A DNA stretch of 64,000 bases. Source: Amyloporia xantha (lineage: Eukaryota > Basidiomycota > Agaricomycetes > Polyporales > Adustoporiaceae). Position 1 is the stretch's first letter. Every line of letters begins with the position of its first letter. Both the position numbers and the translations under genes were made by a program. Location of the stretch: the NCBI GenBank assembly GCA_036971615.1, contig JAYKKR010000007.1, forward strand, positions 62,001 through 126,000, written 5' to 3'. Under the pieces are notes generated by a model that saw nothing but the letters and a program-made list of their open reading frames with translations, searched no databases and was not told the origin of the DNA. Below, one piece after another: positions 22,965-34,340 of this stretch.

Positions 22965-24959
22965 AAAATATACCCAATATAGCTCGAAAATCATCCGAAA
23001 ACTGCGACCATCCAATCAGCGCACTTACTCTCGAGGAATGCAGTCAAATCGCCGCCAATTCAACCCAATGGGCCTTGATTCGCCGTGGTAACCGCGGTCA
23101 GCGGCACCGCAGACGAGTCAAGTACCTGGATCTGGCAATCTTGTCGATAACATCACAATTGACGCGGTGAGATGTTCTGGTCAAAAACAAATTTCCCCAC
23201 GCCTAACAGCCCCTGGGACATCGTAGCCCGTCGTCCTCTGCACACGCTGCTCGAGGGCGATGTAGGCGACTTCCAAATGCAGTGTAAAACGATAGCCGAG
23301 CAAGTCGACGGCTACGTGTCGTGTCCTGGGGTACCGCACTGTCCCGACGCCGTCGCGACTGAGGTAAGCACACCGTTGGGCAAAGGGTGCCAGTCCATGC
23401 TGGGCAAGGGGCGCGCAGCGGATACCACAGAGTCGGTACCAATCAGCCGACTGCAAGACATCGATGAGGACGATTTCGCACGTTGAGGGCGGGCCGACGT
23501 CCCGCGTGTACCTGCGCCAGCCAACCCGGAGGCCTCCACGTCAACTCTGCGAAATGCACGGACACGCTGACGAATTCCGCAGTCGGTTGAAGTCCGAGTT
23601 AGTGTTCGCGCAGGCCACTGAACATATGCTCCATTGAACACGAGCCACATATGAAGCGTACGCAAGCAAGCCTAGAGTGCGGACACGCAAGCAAAGAACC
23701 CCACAGCATGAAAGCGATCAGCCGATCAACGGAGCGCTGGCGGCGCAATGAGGCTGCGTTAGCGGCCAAGTCTGCATAGGCTGTGCATCAACCACATCGT
23801 ACATGTCAACGACCACTTACCGACGTCAGGAAGAGACGTCACGGATAGATGAAGCTAAAGGATCATTGAGAGCGAACCAGCTGGACATATGAGGCCGAGA
23901 TGCCATAGCAATTGTGGCATCAAAGCCTACCGAGTAAACCGATGAACAGGGCGTAAGAAGACACGTCGCTACCGTAGGGCACAGGGCTGAGCAAGCGTTG
24001 AACAAGCTCCGTAAGGTCTGGAGATTACAGAGCGGTCCGGTGGCGCTGGCGGCGCTGAAACACGACAGTAATTCAACAGGACGCCTCCATTGAATATTGA
24101 ATGGCGAAGGCGCTGTAAGGAGCTGAGAAAAGAAACAAAATGGATAATGTCTTGCCAAAGGTATACATACTCTTCTTTTGAAACAGATCAGCGCACACCG
24201 ATGAATAGACAGCACACGTCAAACAGTATTGCTAACCTGAGAACAACAAAGCGTTCGGACGTTCTTTCAACCACACACAGCACACAGGTTTGGCGACGCA
24301 CATGTGCGCATTCCCACCGTATTGATGCGCCCTTCCCGGGCAGTGCAGAGAAGACAGCGACAAAGACGTCTCGACAAAAATGTCAAAAAAGCGGAAAGAA
24401 TCCTAGTAGCAAGACACAGAGGACGATAGAGAGAACAGGGGGTACGGTGAGACGATGAAAGGGAGAAAGAGAGGCGTGTAAACAGCGTGTTGCCCTTCCA
24501 ATTTATGCCTGACTCGAGTCAACGTCTGGACCTTCCTCATTTAGTGAGACCGGATCACTGACTCGGCATACCACGTGGTTTCTGGTGAGTACCTCCGGTC
24601 CATCAGTGTCCGCTTCGCCGTCCGTTCGCCCGGTCCCGGCACCCAATGAGAAGGCGCAGGTCACAACGTTCAGCCAGTGCACATGACCACCTCCTGCGAG
24701 ATTCAGATATACAACGGCAGCTGCATGTCGAAAAAGGACTGAGACACAAAAGTTGCTATCACGGCGCTCTCGGGTCCGAAACTCATCATTATCAGGAATA
24801 GCACAATGACGAAAAAGGAGCATAATGCAAGACATAGTACACACTAAACAAAAAAGGAAGAGGACGCGGTACCGCAGGGTCCAATAAAATACAGCACAAA
24901 TCAGATAGACGACCAAAAGCAAGATGAGAACAACCCTCATGAGGCAACCCAACATACGA
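22965..24959. other. Intergenic, no supported gene
   Basis: Two kilobases between the bZIP promoter and the stop of the RhoGAP gene. A GC-rich stretch near 23200-23520 is open in several frames on both strands, without recognisable domains. A minus-strand frame near 24503-24976 is hydrophobic but looks like 3' UTR composition. Confidence 0.4.
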
Positions 24960-27471
24960 TCAAGGCATCTGACCACCGTTCGCCTTCACCTGGGAAGGCA
25001 GCAAAGGGACAGGCGGAGCCGACTCGGGCGCCGCGAAGAATCCCTCAGCCGTGATCCCAATGGCCTCTACGCCTGCCGCAGACGATTTCCTCGACGTCCC
25101 CCTGCCTATGGAGATGGAGCCCTTCCGCGACGGATTACCCCGCTCAATGCTGATGGTCGAGCGAGCCTTGTTCATCGTGCCGTACGCGTTGTATGTACTC
25201 CCGTTCCCGCCTTTCCCACCCGGCCCTATCGTGGTGTGCACCGACCGTCCGGCCGCGCCGTTTCGTATGCCGTTGCCAAGCTCACGGGGCTTGTAAGGGA
25301 GCGGGGGCGGTCCCGAACCGTTGTTGTCCCACGCAGATGGTGCGGTGCTGCGCGCACCGGCATTGGCATTCGAGCTCGAGTTGGGTCCGATGGGCATGAC
25401 GAGCATCGCGTCGTCGATGTCTTCGTCATCATCGTACGTGCTGTCTCTGTTGCGCGTTGCTCGTGGACTTGAGGAGGATGAAGGCGACGACGGGCGTGGC
25501 TCAAATGGACGCTGGGGTATGGCTTCACTGCGGTCGTGAACCTCGTCGAACACTTCGTAGTATCGCTGGATGCAAAGCTTGATAACCACCCCAAGGGTGG
25601 TCTTACCCATCATCGGCGTGGTCGGTGAGAAGGACGGTGTGCCGTCGAAAGGAGTGGGACCACCGGGAACAGCGCACATCATCACATCTCGAAGGGGATT
25701 CGAGCTGGAAACAAGGTTCGGTGTGATGACGACAGCAAGATTATGTGCATCCATTCGGTTCGTGCCTGAACGGAGCGACACTTCATGCAAAAGCTCTGCA
25801 TGAATGGGTAGGCGATTAATCAGCCTTTCAAACAACCGTAGACGGATAACTCACGTAGAATGTTACTCAGGAGAATATAAGAACAATGTGGCAATTCAGG
25901 CAGGAGCGTTTCACGGATATAAGTGATACTTGACTGATCACCAGGGTCATCCGAGGGGGGAGGGCAGCGAGATATTAGCGGGTAGAGATGTTCTGGAAAG
26001 ACTGGCGTGGGCAGATCTCTTAGAAACTTTTTCAGCAAAACCGCAGCAAGATGTGGATCGCCGAACGTATCCAAAGATACAACGTGCCCTAAGAAGCACT
26101 CTGCATCAGCCAAATAAGACAAGCAAACGAGCAGTAACTGACCTCTGTCGTACGCTTGTTGCGCCTGTTTCAAAAGTACCGAGTTCGGCGACCTTCGAAA
26201 AAGTCCTTCGTCCTGTAGACCTGTAATTGGTATCTCTTTATGAGGCATGGGCAGCCATAGACCAGGGGTGAGACCTACCTGTCTGTCGTAGGTACTGTAT
26301 GCAGTCCTTTACCACTCTGGGCACACCTCCCTTCTCGCCGTCAAAGCCCATCAACTCTTCCAGGGGGACACCAAATAGGTCTGCCCTTGTTGGTGTGGGC
26401 AACTGAATTTGTTTCTCGTGCTTGAGGTTCTCTCTGCAAGAGCCACTATGAGAAGGGCATGCGACTGATTACGGCTCAGACGCACTGGTATACTGCCGGA
26501 GGAATATCTATCTGGGTCAATGGTATATGGCACGCCAGTTCGGAGAGGGTATTGATATAAGTTATTTTGCGGAAGAATTTAGGACTGTGCGCAGTGTGTA
26601 AGTTATGGGAGAAAGTGGATGTCTGCACTGTCACGGACCTGATGATAGTGCCGGCCAGCGAGAATAGCACTATATTGTGCATGAGCCACAGCGCGTAATT
26701 GAAGATTGAGGACCTACTCTTCGTGAAAAAATTCGAATGCACGATGAACTAGGAGTATGTAAGTTAAACAGAACAGAATGAGGTAGGTTATACAAACTAG
26801 TTTCTTGAGATTCTTGCGGTATTTGCGACTGAGACTGCGGTATGCTTTCCACACCCAGTTCCATCCCGGTGTATACCGACCACCAGCGGCAAAGAATACA
26901 ACGGTGTAGTCGGACTCCACTAAGACTGCTTAGCAATAGTGATTTGGACTTCGAACGTCGTACATACCATACAAGTCGAGGTATGACAGTATACGTCTAG
27001 CGCCAGCTCAGCAAAGTAAGAAGGCTCGTCATGCAGAACACTCACGCAAGTAGTAAATCATAGTTCACTTCCCGTGGGTCAGGTAAAGCAGACGCATTCA
27101 TGATAACCCTGCGAAACCCTGAGATTGGCATTATTCCCTGATGTAGAGGAACAAGCAGACATACATTGGCCGCGTTCTGAGCGCCGCAGTTTCTCCCCGC
27201 TATCAGGTACATGTATGCCAGAGAATCATAAGACTTACTCATAATCCACTCCTGCTTGGAAAATGACGCGACTCATCACATCTTGCACGTTATCCCGCCC
27301 GGGGGCTGTCCAGTCTTGACCACCATCCGAGGTGCGTATCCTTGAAGGGGGACTAAAGAAGGCCCGCCTTTTACCACTTGGAGAGTTGAGAGGGGTATCA
27401 GAGCGAACCCCTGGTAATGAGGTAGAGAGGGCAGCTAGTCTTTGCTTCAGTGTGAGCGGGTTCGGGGCCAT
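24960..27471 (-). CDS. CRAL-TRIO-like / RhoGAP protein (ARHGAP1/ECM25-like)
   Basis: Multi-exon GTPase-activating protein for Rho-family GTPases, expected in the cytosol or at membranes. The ATG at 27471 begins MAPNPLTLKQRLAAL. Exons then give a Sec14/CRAL-TRIO-like module (FQAGVDYE, VMNASALPDPREVNYDLLL, LYVESDYTVVFFAAGGRYTP, IHSNFFTK-like, FRKITYINTLSELACHIPL). A linker contains LPTPTRADLFGVPLEELMG. The RhoGAP domain follows: GLQDEGLFRRSPNSVLLKQ with the arginine-finger Arg, HLAAVLLKKFLRDLPTPVFP, RTNRMDAHNLAVVITPNLVS-like core and TLGVVIKLCIQRYYEVFD. The C-terminal 200 residues are low-complexity (Ser/Arg/Gly) and end at 24960. The domain order matches ARHGAP1 and yeast Ecm25. Individual exon edges were not all fixed. 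Confidence 0.85.
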
Positions 27472-27812
27472 TTCTTGTCCTTGACACTTGTCAACCAGAA
27501 GTTACCCGGTCCTGCCGCAGATGTGGCGAAGAAGAACTGAAATCTTGGCTCCGTCAAACCCTCTAAAGCTTAGTGGAAGAAAAGTCGGAGTGAGCAAGAG
27601 GTGATGAAGCTGCAAGCTGCACGCAGTGATCGACATAACCTTATGCGGCAGGTGCCCGTGCACCGTACACGAGATCGACATTCCGAATTTGACTCCGGAG
27701 CTGAATGCAAGATAAACCAATTGATGAACCTTTAGCACTGCTGCTCAAATTCATTGAACATTCACAGCTATTTCCGAGGGCACTCGTCATTATACCGTCT
27801 ACATATAAGGAA
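27472..27812. promoter_or_regulatory. Upstream region of the RhoGAP gene
   Basis: A 341-bp stretch between the RhoGAP start and the left end of the TIR element. It likely holds the RhoGAP promoter. No clear TATA box or coding frame was seen. Confidence 0.35.
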
Positions 27813-27892
27813 TACAGGCAACACCCGCCCAACGGGTCGCTACCGTCCAACGGGTCGACTGCCTGTTTTGGTAATGCCAAAACAGACGCCCA
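27813..27892 (+). repeat. Left terminal inverted repeat
   Basis: 80 bp, starting TACAGGCAACACCCGCCCAA. It pairs with 28426-28505 with two mismatches. Confidence 0.85.
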
Positions 27893-28425
27893 GCCCAACG
27901 CTGGGTCGAACGCCGCCAAAGAGTGTCGTAGTCAGGAGCAATAGAATGTCTAACAATGACTGTTCGCATAACATGAGTGTACAATGTCTAACAATGAGCC
28001 TATTTGCTAATCATCAGTCTCCATACCCTCTTCTTCGCTTTCCGAGTGAGGCAACGTCTGGGTCGGGTTACCTAGCTCCTTAACTTTCTTCAAAGTTGCT
28101 TTGCGCCATATCTTGCCCTTTCCGGAATCTGAGATTTTGTCTCGGAGCCATATGAGCTCTGTGATGGTCATCGTTTCATCGCGCTGGATTGTGTAGGAGA
28201 TCTGTTCAGGGACTGGTTGTTTGGACGCAGGCTTTGGCTTCGGTAGTTTGTTCCGCCATAGCAGCTTGTCGGTTATGCAGATTACGATGGGATTGCTGCA
28301 GTTTACTGTGAGCATGACAGACCATTGGCACATAGTAGTGTGTATAAACGTAGTTCTACTGTCATTCCATCCGCATCAACACCTCGCAAGACAAAATAAT
28401 TGCGCTGCTACGGCAATCGCTGAGT

Positions 28426-28505
28426 TGGGCGTCTGTTCTGGCATTACCAAAACAGGCAGTCGACCCGTTGGACGGTAGCGGCCCGTTGGGCGGGTGTTGC
28501 CTGTA
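28426..28505 (-). repeat. Right terminal inverted repeat
   Basis: 80 bp, inverted copy of 27813-27892 ending GGTGTTGCCTGTA on the plus strand. Confidence 0.85.
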
Positions 28506-28865
28506 CTTGTCCGCGAACTGACATCTCGGTGACTGCTATCATTGCACATGCGACTGAGGTCTCGACGTGGTGTGGGGCGTATGGACTACATACTAAGGGT
28601 CTGGTTTCGTTACAGAGACGTGTTATAGTCAGTACCATGTGGCATTGTATGGGCGGAAAAGGATAACTGTGAGATCGATAAACACGACTTATTTGTCGCC
28701 TCCAACCAAAGAGTAAATGGGCAGATAAGCATGATGAAGGAGACGATGAGAGATTCAGATTCAGATATTCTCTGCTTATAAAGCGAATCTCAAATGACAC
28801 TGATGAAAACGTAGTGAACGAATGGCGCGATATTGACAAGGAGAGAAAACCCACACACACTGATT

Positions 28866-30590
28866 TCAGCTGGGTTTGGCGAAACCCATCCTTTCTCTTT
28901 CTTCTTTCCTGACTCTGTGGAACACGGGTAGCATGTCGACTACCTCTTCCCATTGTCCTATCCAAGTCTCCCGTTGACTTGTATAGATTACTTGAATATT
29001 GGGAAACACTTCCGATAAAAACGCTGCGACCTCGATAGGCTTGATTATCGTGGATTCGCCGAGTTCAAGAGTACAGAGTCCCGTAGGCGGATGATGTTGA
29101 TCGCGTGTCGTCTCCCGCGGCCATTCGGGTATTCTAGTGCCATCAGCATGCAGATGAACTGCAAGATACTCGAGGAAAGGGCAGTGTAATGAAAACGCCA
29201 AGAGACTTTCCAGCGAGGCAGGAGATTGTGATGGCTCCCAGGAAGGATACATGTCATCGGCCACTAGTTGCACCGACCTTAAGTGTGGCCATGCCACAGC
29301 CATGTCCTTCAGGATCTGATCACCGTAATCGACCATCCAGTTTGCGTCGATACGGACTCTCTCGAGTCTGCGAAATATCAGGAGTGGCCGTAGGTGCTCT
29401 GAGCGAAGGATGGAATTAGTTGAGAAAACGTCCCGTGCGTCGAAGTCCCAAGAGGTGACCGTTAGCTGTATCAGCCGAGTGTGAGAAAATTGAGAGTGGA
29501 TGGAACTAAATAGCAATTGGATAGCGCGCTGTGGGGGTAGAATAGCAAACTCGATGCCGAAGGACGCCACTTGTGGTAGCTTGGTAGAACTGGCAAAATC
29601 GACGTACGACTGTACATTGGACACGTGAATGTCAAGGGTTTGCAGTGCATGGAATAAGGGCGGATTCACCGAGGCAGGAATTGGCTGTGGGGTCCAGTGA
29701 TCCGATATGCCAAATTCTAGATTGCAGAGATCGCGTGAGCGAGCGATATGTGACACAGCAGCCTCCGTGAGAGGAATATTTCCGCATCGTAAAATCTTTG
29801 GGTTGGGAAGGTCGCAGACAAGGGATGACAGATGCTCTGATATGCGAGGCAAGTCGTTATCCGAGAGTTGTGGCAGCTCTAACATTGTGAGCAATGGGCC
29901 TTCGCGTTTGATTTTTGTAATGACCTTCACTAGAGCCTCTGGCGTATCGCTATCCCGCAACCAATAGACATCCGTTCCTATTATAAGTTCTCGCAGCGCA
30001 GAGCTAATGCATAGGTCTAAATCGAGCCACGTGCTTTCGTCAGGAATTGTAAAACGGCGCCACTTGTGGTCGGAGGAAATATGTTGCGGCCAATTTATCG
30101 AGCGCAGAGCGGGAAGAAGAATAGGATATGGACAGTACTCAGCCATGGTCTGGAGGGCCTCCGACGGAACGATGTCATGGCAGTACCCAGTCTCGTGCCA
30201 TCTAGCCTCATGGGACTTGTGGCCCAACCTCTTCACTAATGGGCCGTAGTTCCTGATGGCATGATAATCACTAGGTATCAAAGGTCTTCGCAACTCCTGG
30301 ATTTCACGCCTGTGGTCAGTGAATGAGCGGTAAACAGATGATTCACGAAAGGTCGCACTCACATATATCCGCATGTCTCCTTCCGCGACCTGGAAGCTCC
30401 ACGCATCATACGGCAACAACCTGAATACTGGCGTGATGTTGACCAAGCTCTCCCATAGTGCTTCATCGGCAGGCCCGTGGAACACTCGGCAAGTTCTTGC
30501 GGCAGCCGCTAGAGTCCTTTTGTCGTCGTAGCCCTGTACTTCTTTGAATATGTGCGAGAGCACCTCGTTAATCAAAAGCAGACGGTGCAT
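28866..30590 (-). CDS. F-box protein
   Basis: Nearly uninterrupted frame of up to 574 residues. The ATG at 30590 begins MHRLLLINEVLSHIFKEVQG, an F-box-like first helix, followed by AARTCRVFHGPADEALWESL, the typical basidiomycete F-box continuation (CRxFxxPALDxLW). The body has leucine-rich periodicity (LLTMLELPQLSDNDLPRISE, LQTLDIHVSNVQSYVDF, LERVRIDANWMVDYG) and ends FHRVRKEERERMGFAKPS. An in-frame 66-nt stretch with GTGAGT and AG ends (about 30296-30361) is probably an intron. Removing it joins IY to ELRRPLIP and gives a protein of about 552 residues. It is a putative SCF substrate receptor with unknown target. A damaged partial copy lies just upstream. Confidence 0.8.
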   Translation of the reverse strand: MHRLLLINEVLSHIFKEVQGYDDKRTLAAAARTCRVFHGPADEALWESLVNITPVFRLLPYDAWSFQVAEGDMRIYVSATFRESSVYRSFTDHRREIQELRRPLIPSDYHAIRNYGPLVKRLGHKSHEARWHETGYCHDIVPSEALQTMAEYCPYPILLPALRSINWPQHISSDHKWRRFTIPDESTWLDLDLCISSALRELIIGTDVYWLRDSDTPEALVKVITKIKREGPLLTMLELPQLSDNDLPRISEHLSSLVCDLPNPKILRCGNIPLTEAAVSHIARSRDLCNLEFGISDHWTPQPIPASVNPPLFHALQTLDIHVSNVQSYVDFASSTKLPQVASFGIEFAILPPQRAIQLLFSSIHSQFSHTRLIQLTVTSWDFDARDVFSTNSILRSEHLRPLLIFRRLERVRIDANWMVDYGDQILKDMAVAWPHLRSVQLVADDMYPSWEPSQSPASLESLLAFSLHCPFLEYLAVHLHADGTRIPEWPRETTRDQHHPPTGLCTLELGESTIIKPIEVAAFLSEVFPNIQVIYTSQRETWIGQWEEVVDMLPVFHRVRKEERERMGFAKPS

Positions 30591-30945
30591 TGAACGCTTG
30601 TCCGTAATCTGTCGGAAAATGGTGGCCGATTGGTCATAGAGCCCGTTTCAACAGCTGGACCTGCTGTTTAATGATATGGTTCAGTTGAGCCACTAAGAGC
30701 CACTGTGGACGTGGTTGAACCTCAAAGTTCGGGTACTGCCGACATGATTACTGCGGCCATGATCTATGTATCTCTTACCGCACATAGTACGGCATTGATC
30801 ATTGTAGACGGATAACACTGTCTGGTATCCAATAATACGGCGATCAAAAGCGCATACAATGGTTAAGTACTACTTCAAGCTCAAATTTGGTGACCCCTAA
30901 CTTGAACTGTACGTATGTGACATGGGGGTGGTGAAATACGAGTCC
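30591..30945. other. Spacer between F-box gene and its partial duplicate
   Basis: Contains the F-box gene's promoter. The block 30591-30660 resembles 31304-31375, so the duplication includes upstream DNA. No gene seen. Confidence 0.4.
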
Positions 30946-31303
30946 CTTTGCTCCAGTACAACCTGAAAACTTGATCAGGGGCCTTCGCAACTCCTGAAGC
31001 TCACACCTGTGGTTAGTGGATAAGCACTTTACATATGAAAAGTCGCCACTCACATATATCCGGGTGTCTCCTTCCCTGAGCTGCTTGAGCTGGAAGCTCC
31101 ATGCATCAGACGGCAACAACCTGAATATCGGTGTGATATTATCCAAACTCTCCCATAGTACATAGTACTTCATCGGCAGGCCCATGGAACACTCGGTCGA
31201 CAGGTCCTTGCGGCACCCGCCAAAGTCCTGTTATCGTCGGGGCATTGTAGCTTTCGAAAGATGTGCAATAGCACTGCCTCGTTAATGAGAAACAGGTGGT
31301 GCA
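30946..31303 (-). pseudogene. Truncated, frameshifted duplicate of the adjacent F-box gene
   Basis: From an ATG at 31303 the sequence reads MHHLFLINEAVLLHIFRKLQ and AGAARTCR, parallel to the intact gene. It then shifts frame after RTCR and again around the small insertion after GPADE (near 31165). It resumes with LWESLDNITPIFRLLPSDAW and ELQELRRPL and loses similarity near 30946. The putative 3n intron of the parent is also present. Only the first quarter of the gene was copied. Two frameshifts and the missing 3' part make it a pseudogene. Confidence 0.78.
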
Positions 31304-32087
31304 TTTAACGATAGTCCGCGATCTGTTGGTCGATGGTAGCTGATTGGTGATCTCGGGGCCCGTTTTAACAGCTGGTATGTCCAGAATTGCAATCCTCGAA
31401 TCACCCTGGTTTTGTTCAATTGAAGTGACTCAAGACGTGTGTTCTTCGTTCTTACACAAGGTAAATCACTTTATTCGTGGTATTAGACTCGCGCTTGACA
31501 ACTCTCAAGCTGAAAGCCTTATAACAGGACGACATGGTCATTGATGACTGCTACAGTAGTTGGGTCTTTCGCAATCTGGCATCTCAAATTCCCGCTTTAA
31601 GCGACCAACGGGACGTTCCGATTGGCTCACATGGGCGCTTCCTAAATTGCGAAAAGTGGAGTGTGTCATCCTTTGCAACTGGATCACATCAAGTTTTATT
31701 AGCAATCGTACTTTCGCCTGCAGTACAGGGCCGTATCTCCCAGAAGCGCTTGTTGTGAATTAGTGAGACTTTGATACTTTGTCGAACTTAGTAAACCACT
31801 GAGGCATGTTCCTTCTAACGGGCTCATGTAAGCAACTTCTGAGATATCCACCCGCTGCGGTGACCCGCACCATGCTGCGGTATGAACTTGCGTCATCAGG
31901 CTTCAAAGTTACACCTAGCAGTGACTGAATCCATACTGGAGTATGTTGATGGCAATATATTGCGACGGCTGACTGATACACTGCTTAGACACGATACCCT
32001 TCATTGACCGCGTCTGTCGGTTACAAAGTGGTATAAAAGGAAGTACCAACGATCTCCATTCTACAATATCCTACTATCTCTCTCGTC
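31304..32087. other. Intergenic, promoter of oxygenase copy A at right end
   Basis: The left 70 bp is the duplicated F-box upstream DNA. No coding frame supported. A GGCTGACTGAT block at 31967-31977 and a TATAAAA box at 32032-32038 belong to the following oxygenase gene. Confidence 0.45.
32032..32038 (+). promoter_or_regulatory. TATA box, oxygenase copy A
   Basis: TATAAAA, 50 bp before the ATG at 32088. Confidence 0.6.
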
Positions 32088-33022
32088 ATGACTACAGGCA
32101 CATCTCTCAGTCCCCGTGACGTTCCTACCACTCTGAACTATTACAAGCCCATAGGCGATGAGGCCCCCTACCAGTATGTCGAGCAGGCGCCCGAAGGCGT
32201 GCCGAAGTCCAACATCGGGTTAGACGTCCAGCCCGTCGTGATTCACGATGCGCGCGGGAAAGAGGCGGAGTTTTCTATCGATACGACGGGCTTCCAGTTC
32301 GTGAAGCACGCCAGTGCCGAGAAGGAGTTCGACAACGCCGAGTATGTTAAGACGGCGTATTACAAGGAAGTGGAGGAGCTCTTGAAGAAAGAGACCGGTG
32401 CCAAGCGTGTCTTCATCTTTGACCATACCATAAGGTTCGCAGACTTCGCTTCGTCATTTCGGAGGTGAGACTAACGGCGGGGCTTGGTATAGACGTCACT
32501 CTGCCGACCGTGGACCTGTTGTAAGACCCGTGTTAATTATCGGCTGTTCTCACCAGTGACTGACGCGACGTCTCCTTCCAGGAACGCGTCCACATTGATC
32601 AAACGTTCGAGGCGTCCGTGCAGCGTGTCCACCAGCACCTCGGTGCGGAGGCGGACCGTCTCCTCAAAGGACGCGTGCGCATCATCAACGTCTGGCGCCC
32701 CATCCATCATCCCGTCGCACACAAACCGCTCGCGGTATCCGACTGGCGCCACCTCGACATCGCGCACGATCTGGTCCCTACTCGCCACATCTATCCCAAC
32801 CGCGAGGGCGCCACCTTCAGCGTGCGCTACAACCCGAACCATAAGTGGTATTATCTCTCGGACCAGACTCCGGCGGAGGTCACGTTGATCAAGTGCTACG
32901 ACTCGGAGGTGGACAAGGCCCGCTTGACGCCGCATTCCGCGTTCGAGGATAAGACGAGCCCCGCCGAGGCTCCGCAGAGAGAGTCGATTGAGGTTCGGTG
33001 CATTGTCTTCGATATCAAGTAG
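32088..33022 (+). CDS. CmcJ/AsaB-like hydroxylase/desaturase, copy A
   Basis: Three exons (32088-32434, 32493-32520, 32582-33022), 271 residues. The protein has the full family pattern: DVPTTLNYYKPIGDEAPYQY, VIHDARGKE, FIFDHTIR, then RVHIDQTFEASVQRVHQHLG, RIINVWRPIHHPVAHKPLAV, SDWRHLD, FSVRYNPNHKWYYLSDQTP, EVTLIKCYDSEVD, ARLTPHSAF and EVRCIVFDIK. The family (CmcJ P8 chain of cephem methoxylase, AsaB hydroxylase/desaturase, related to GA4 desaturase) is linked to secondary metabolism. HID and the later TPH with a C-terminal Arg could form an Fe(II)/2-oxoglutarate site; this is inference. This copy is the most diverged of the four, with a 28-nt middle exon instead of 52 nt. Confidence 0.85.
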
Positions 33023-34340
33023 GAATTTGGGAATGCTGTTTGTACTACCACCAATGTCCCTGTGCTCTAGCTTCCTAGTAGTATGATCCTTACGACTACA
33101 GCTATGACGTCAATATTAATTATGTTGACATAGTACGGAATTTATGTCTTGCTTTGGTCGCACGAACGTATTTCTTCCTCTGAGATCTCAAGAGACCGTG
33201 TACACAGTCTGGTGCATACTGTGCTCTGGATCAAATAGGAAGAGAATACTTATTAAGATAGGCATGTCGCCCTCTCGTCCCCCCCCCCCTTGCAAGTCGT
33301 AGTGCAGGAAAATGTGGCTTGAGGTCCACCTTGTTATCAATTGTGCCTGATGATGATCGGCGATGCGGGGAAGGATTATCGGGAGATTTCATCGGTATAC
33401 AAATCCAGGCCTGTGCCGGTAAACCGTGAAGGACAGATGGCACTAGTACTACTATTTCCCTGTAACATTCATTCGTGTTAAAGGTCCGGAATCGAGCAGA
33501 TATTATGAACAACCGCAATTCGTACCATGTCGGTGTGATATTATTTCGCATGAGAAACGTGGAAAGACGTGTGTGGAAGGCCGAACGGTGGAATCAACAT
33601 TGATCAGCATTCTATTACCGTTACCTTGGAACGCTGAACAATGTCGATTGGAATGACATATCCTTACAATTTGATTTGCGCAGTGATGGCATGCGTTCAG
33701 AGTCTAACACGCTCCCGAGATCAAGGGCCTACAAAAATGATAGTTGTGGTCGAAATAGCGACTTCATCTTTGTTTCAATGACGCCTGCGGCAACACGTAG
33801 AGATCCTCATAGACATTCGTCAGAGTATATAATGAATGAGTACACGTAGTCACCGGCGCAGATACTGAAAAAGTCGCATGGATTCTGACGAACGCGGTGA
33901 AGACATTAGATCCTACGAACGAGCGCTTGTTACTGTGCTTCGAAGCGCTCCGACCAGGATTAGTTGGCCAGACTGAATCTCGAACATTCAATGAAGTTAG
34001 TAAGCTGTTCGCATTGCCAACTGGGTGTGTAACGTTACTATATGCCGTTAGCACGCGTGCTACATACTGCCGAGAATTTGATGGCAATGTTGCGTCACAG
34101 GACTCCCAAAGCACGACATATACCGTCTGTTCGCACAGACCTCGCAGGTCCCTTTCCTTCGATGGCGTTATGATGTGAGAGGCTGCTGACTGATCCTGCG
34201 CTTACATACATTAATAGTGTGAGCTGCGGTTACCGAGTCCGAAGGGTATGGAGAATATAAATGCACGATAATGGCACTCCAGCTTGGACAGATCCCAATC
34301 CAAACCTGTACGACTTGGAATCCTCCTTTGCGTTATTACA
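33023..34340. other. Intergenic between oxygenase copies A and B
   Basis: 1.3 kb without a supported gene. It includes an 11-nt C run near 33280 and a small hairpin (GAGCGCTT and AAGCGCTC arms, about 33919-33948). The right 190 bp is the promoter of copy B. Confidence 0.45.
34149..34262 (+). promoter_or_regulatory. Conserved promoter block, copy B
   Basis: Shares with copies C and D the strings CTTCGATGGCGT, GCTGCTGACTGAT, a GCGGTTA-GAGTCCG block and a TATA box (34256-34262), in the same order and spacing. Confidence 0.6.

Larger units (their letters stand above)
27813..28505. mobile_element. Non-autonomous DNA transposon-like element with 80-bp TIRs
   Basis: A 693-bp element bounded by 80-bp inverted repeats (27813-27892 and 28426-28505) that differ at only two positions. 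The ends read CAGGCAACACCCG and are flanked on both sides by TA, consistent with a TA target duplication. Each arm also contains two copies of CCAACGGGTCG and a subterminal ACAGGCA...TGCCTGT pair. The interior holds one minus-strand frame of 108 residues (28007-28333), Lys-rich with an acidic Ser/Glu tail, not recognisable as a transposase. The near-identical arms suggest recent activity. The superfamily is not assigned; TA duplication points towards Tc1/mariner-like elements, but this is weak. Confidence 0.82.

Noticed and set aside
23172..23486. GC-rich region with open frames on both strands
   Set aside because: Open frames on both strands reflect composition; none has domain-like content or splice partners.
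24503..24976. Minus-strand frame of 157 codons with a hydrophobic stretch, overlapping the RhoGAP stop
   Set aside because: Composition is that of a T-rich 3' UTR, there is no homologous pattern, and it overlaps the end of a well-supported gene.
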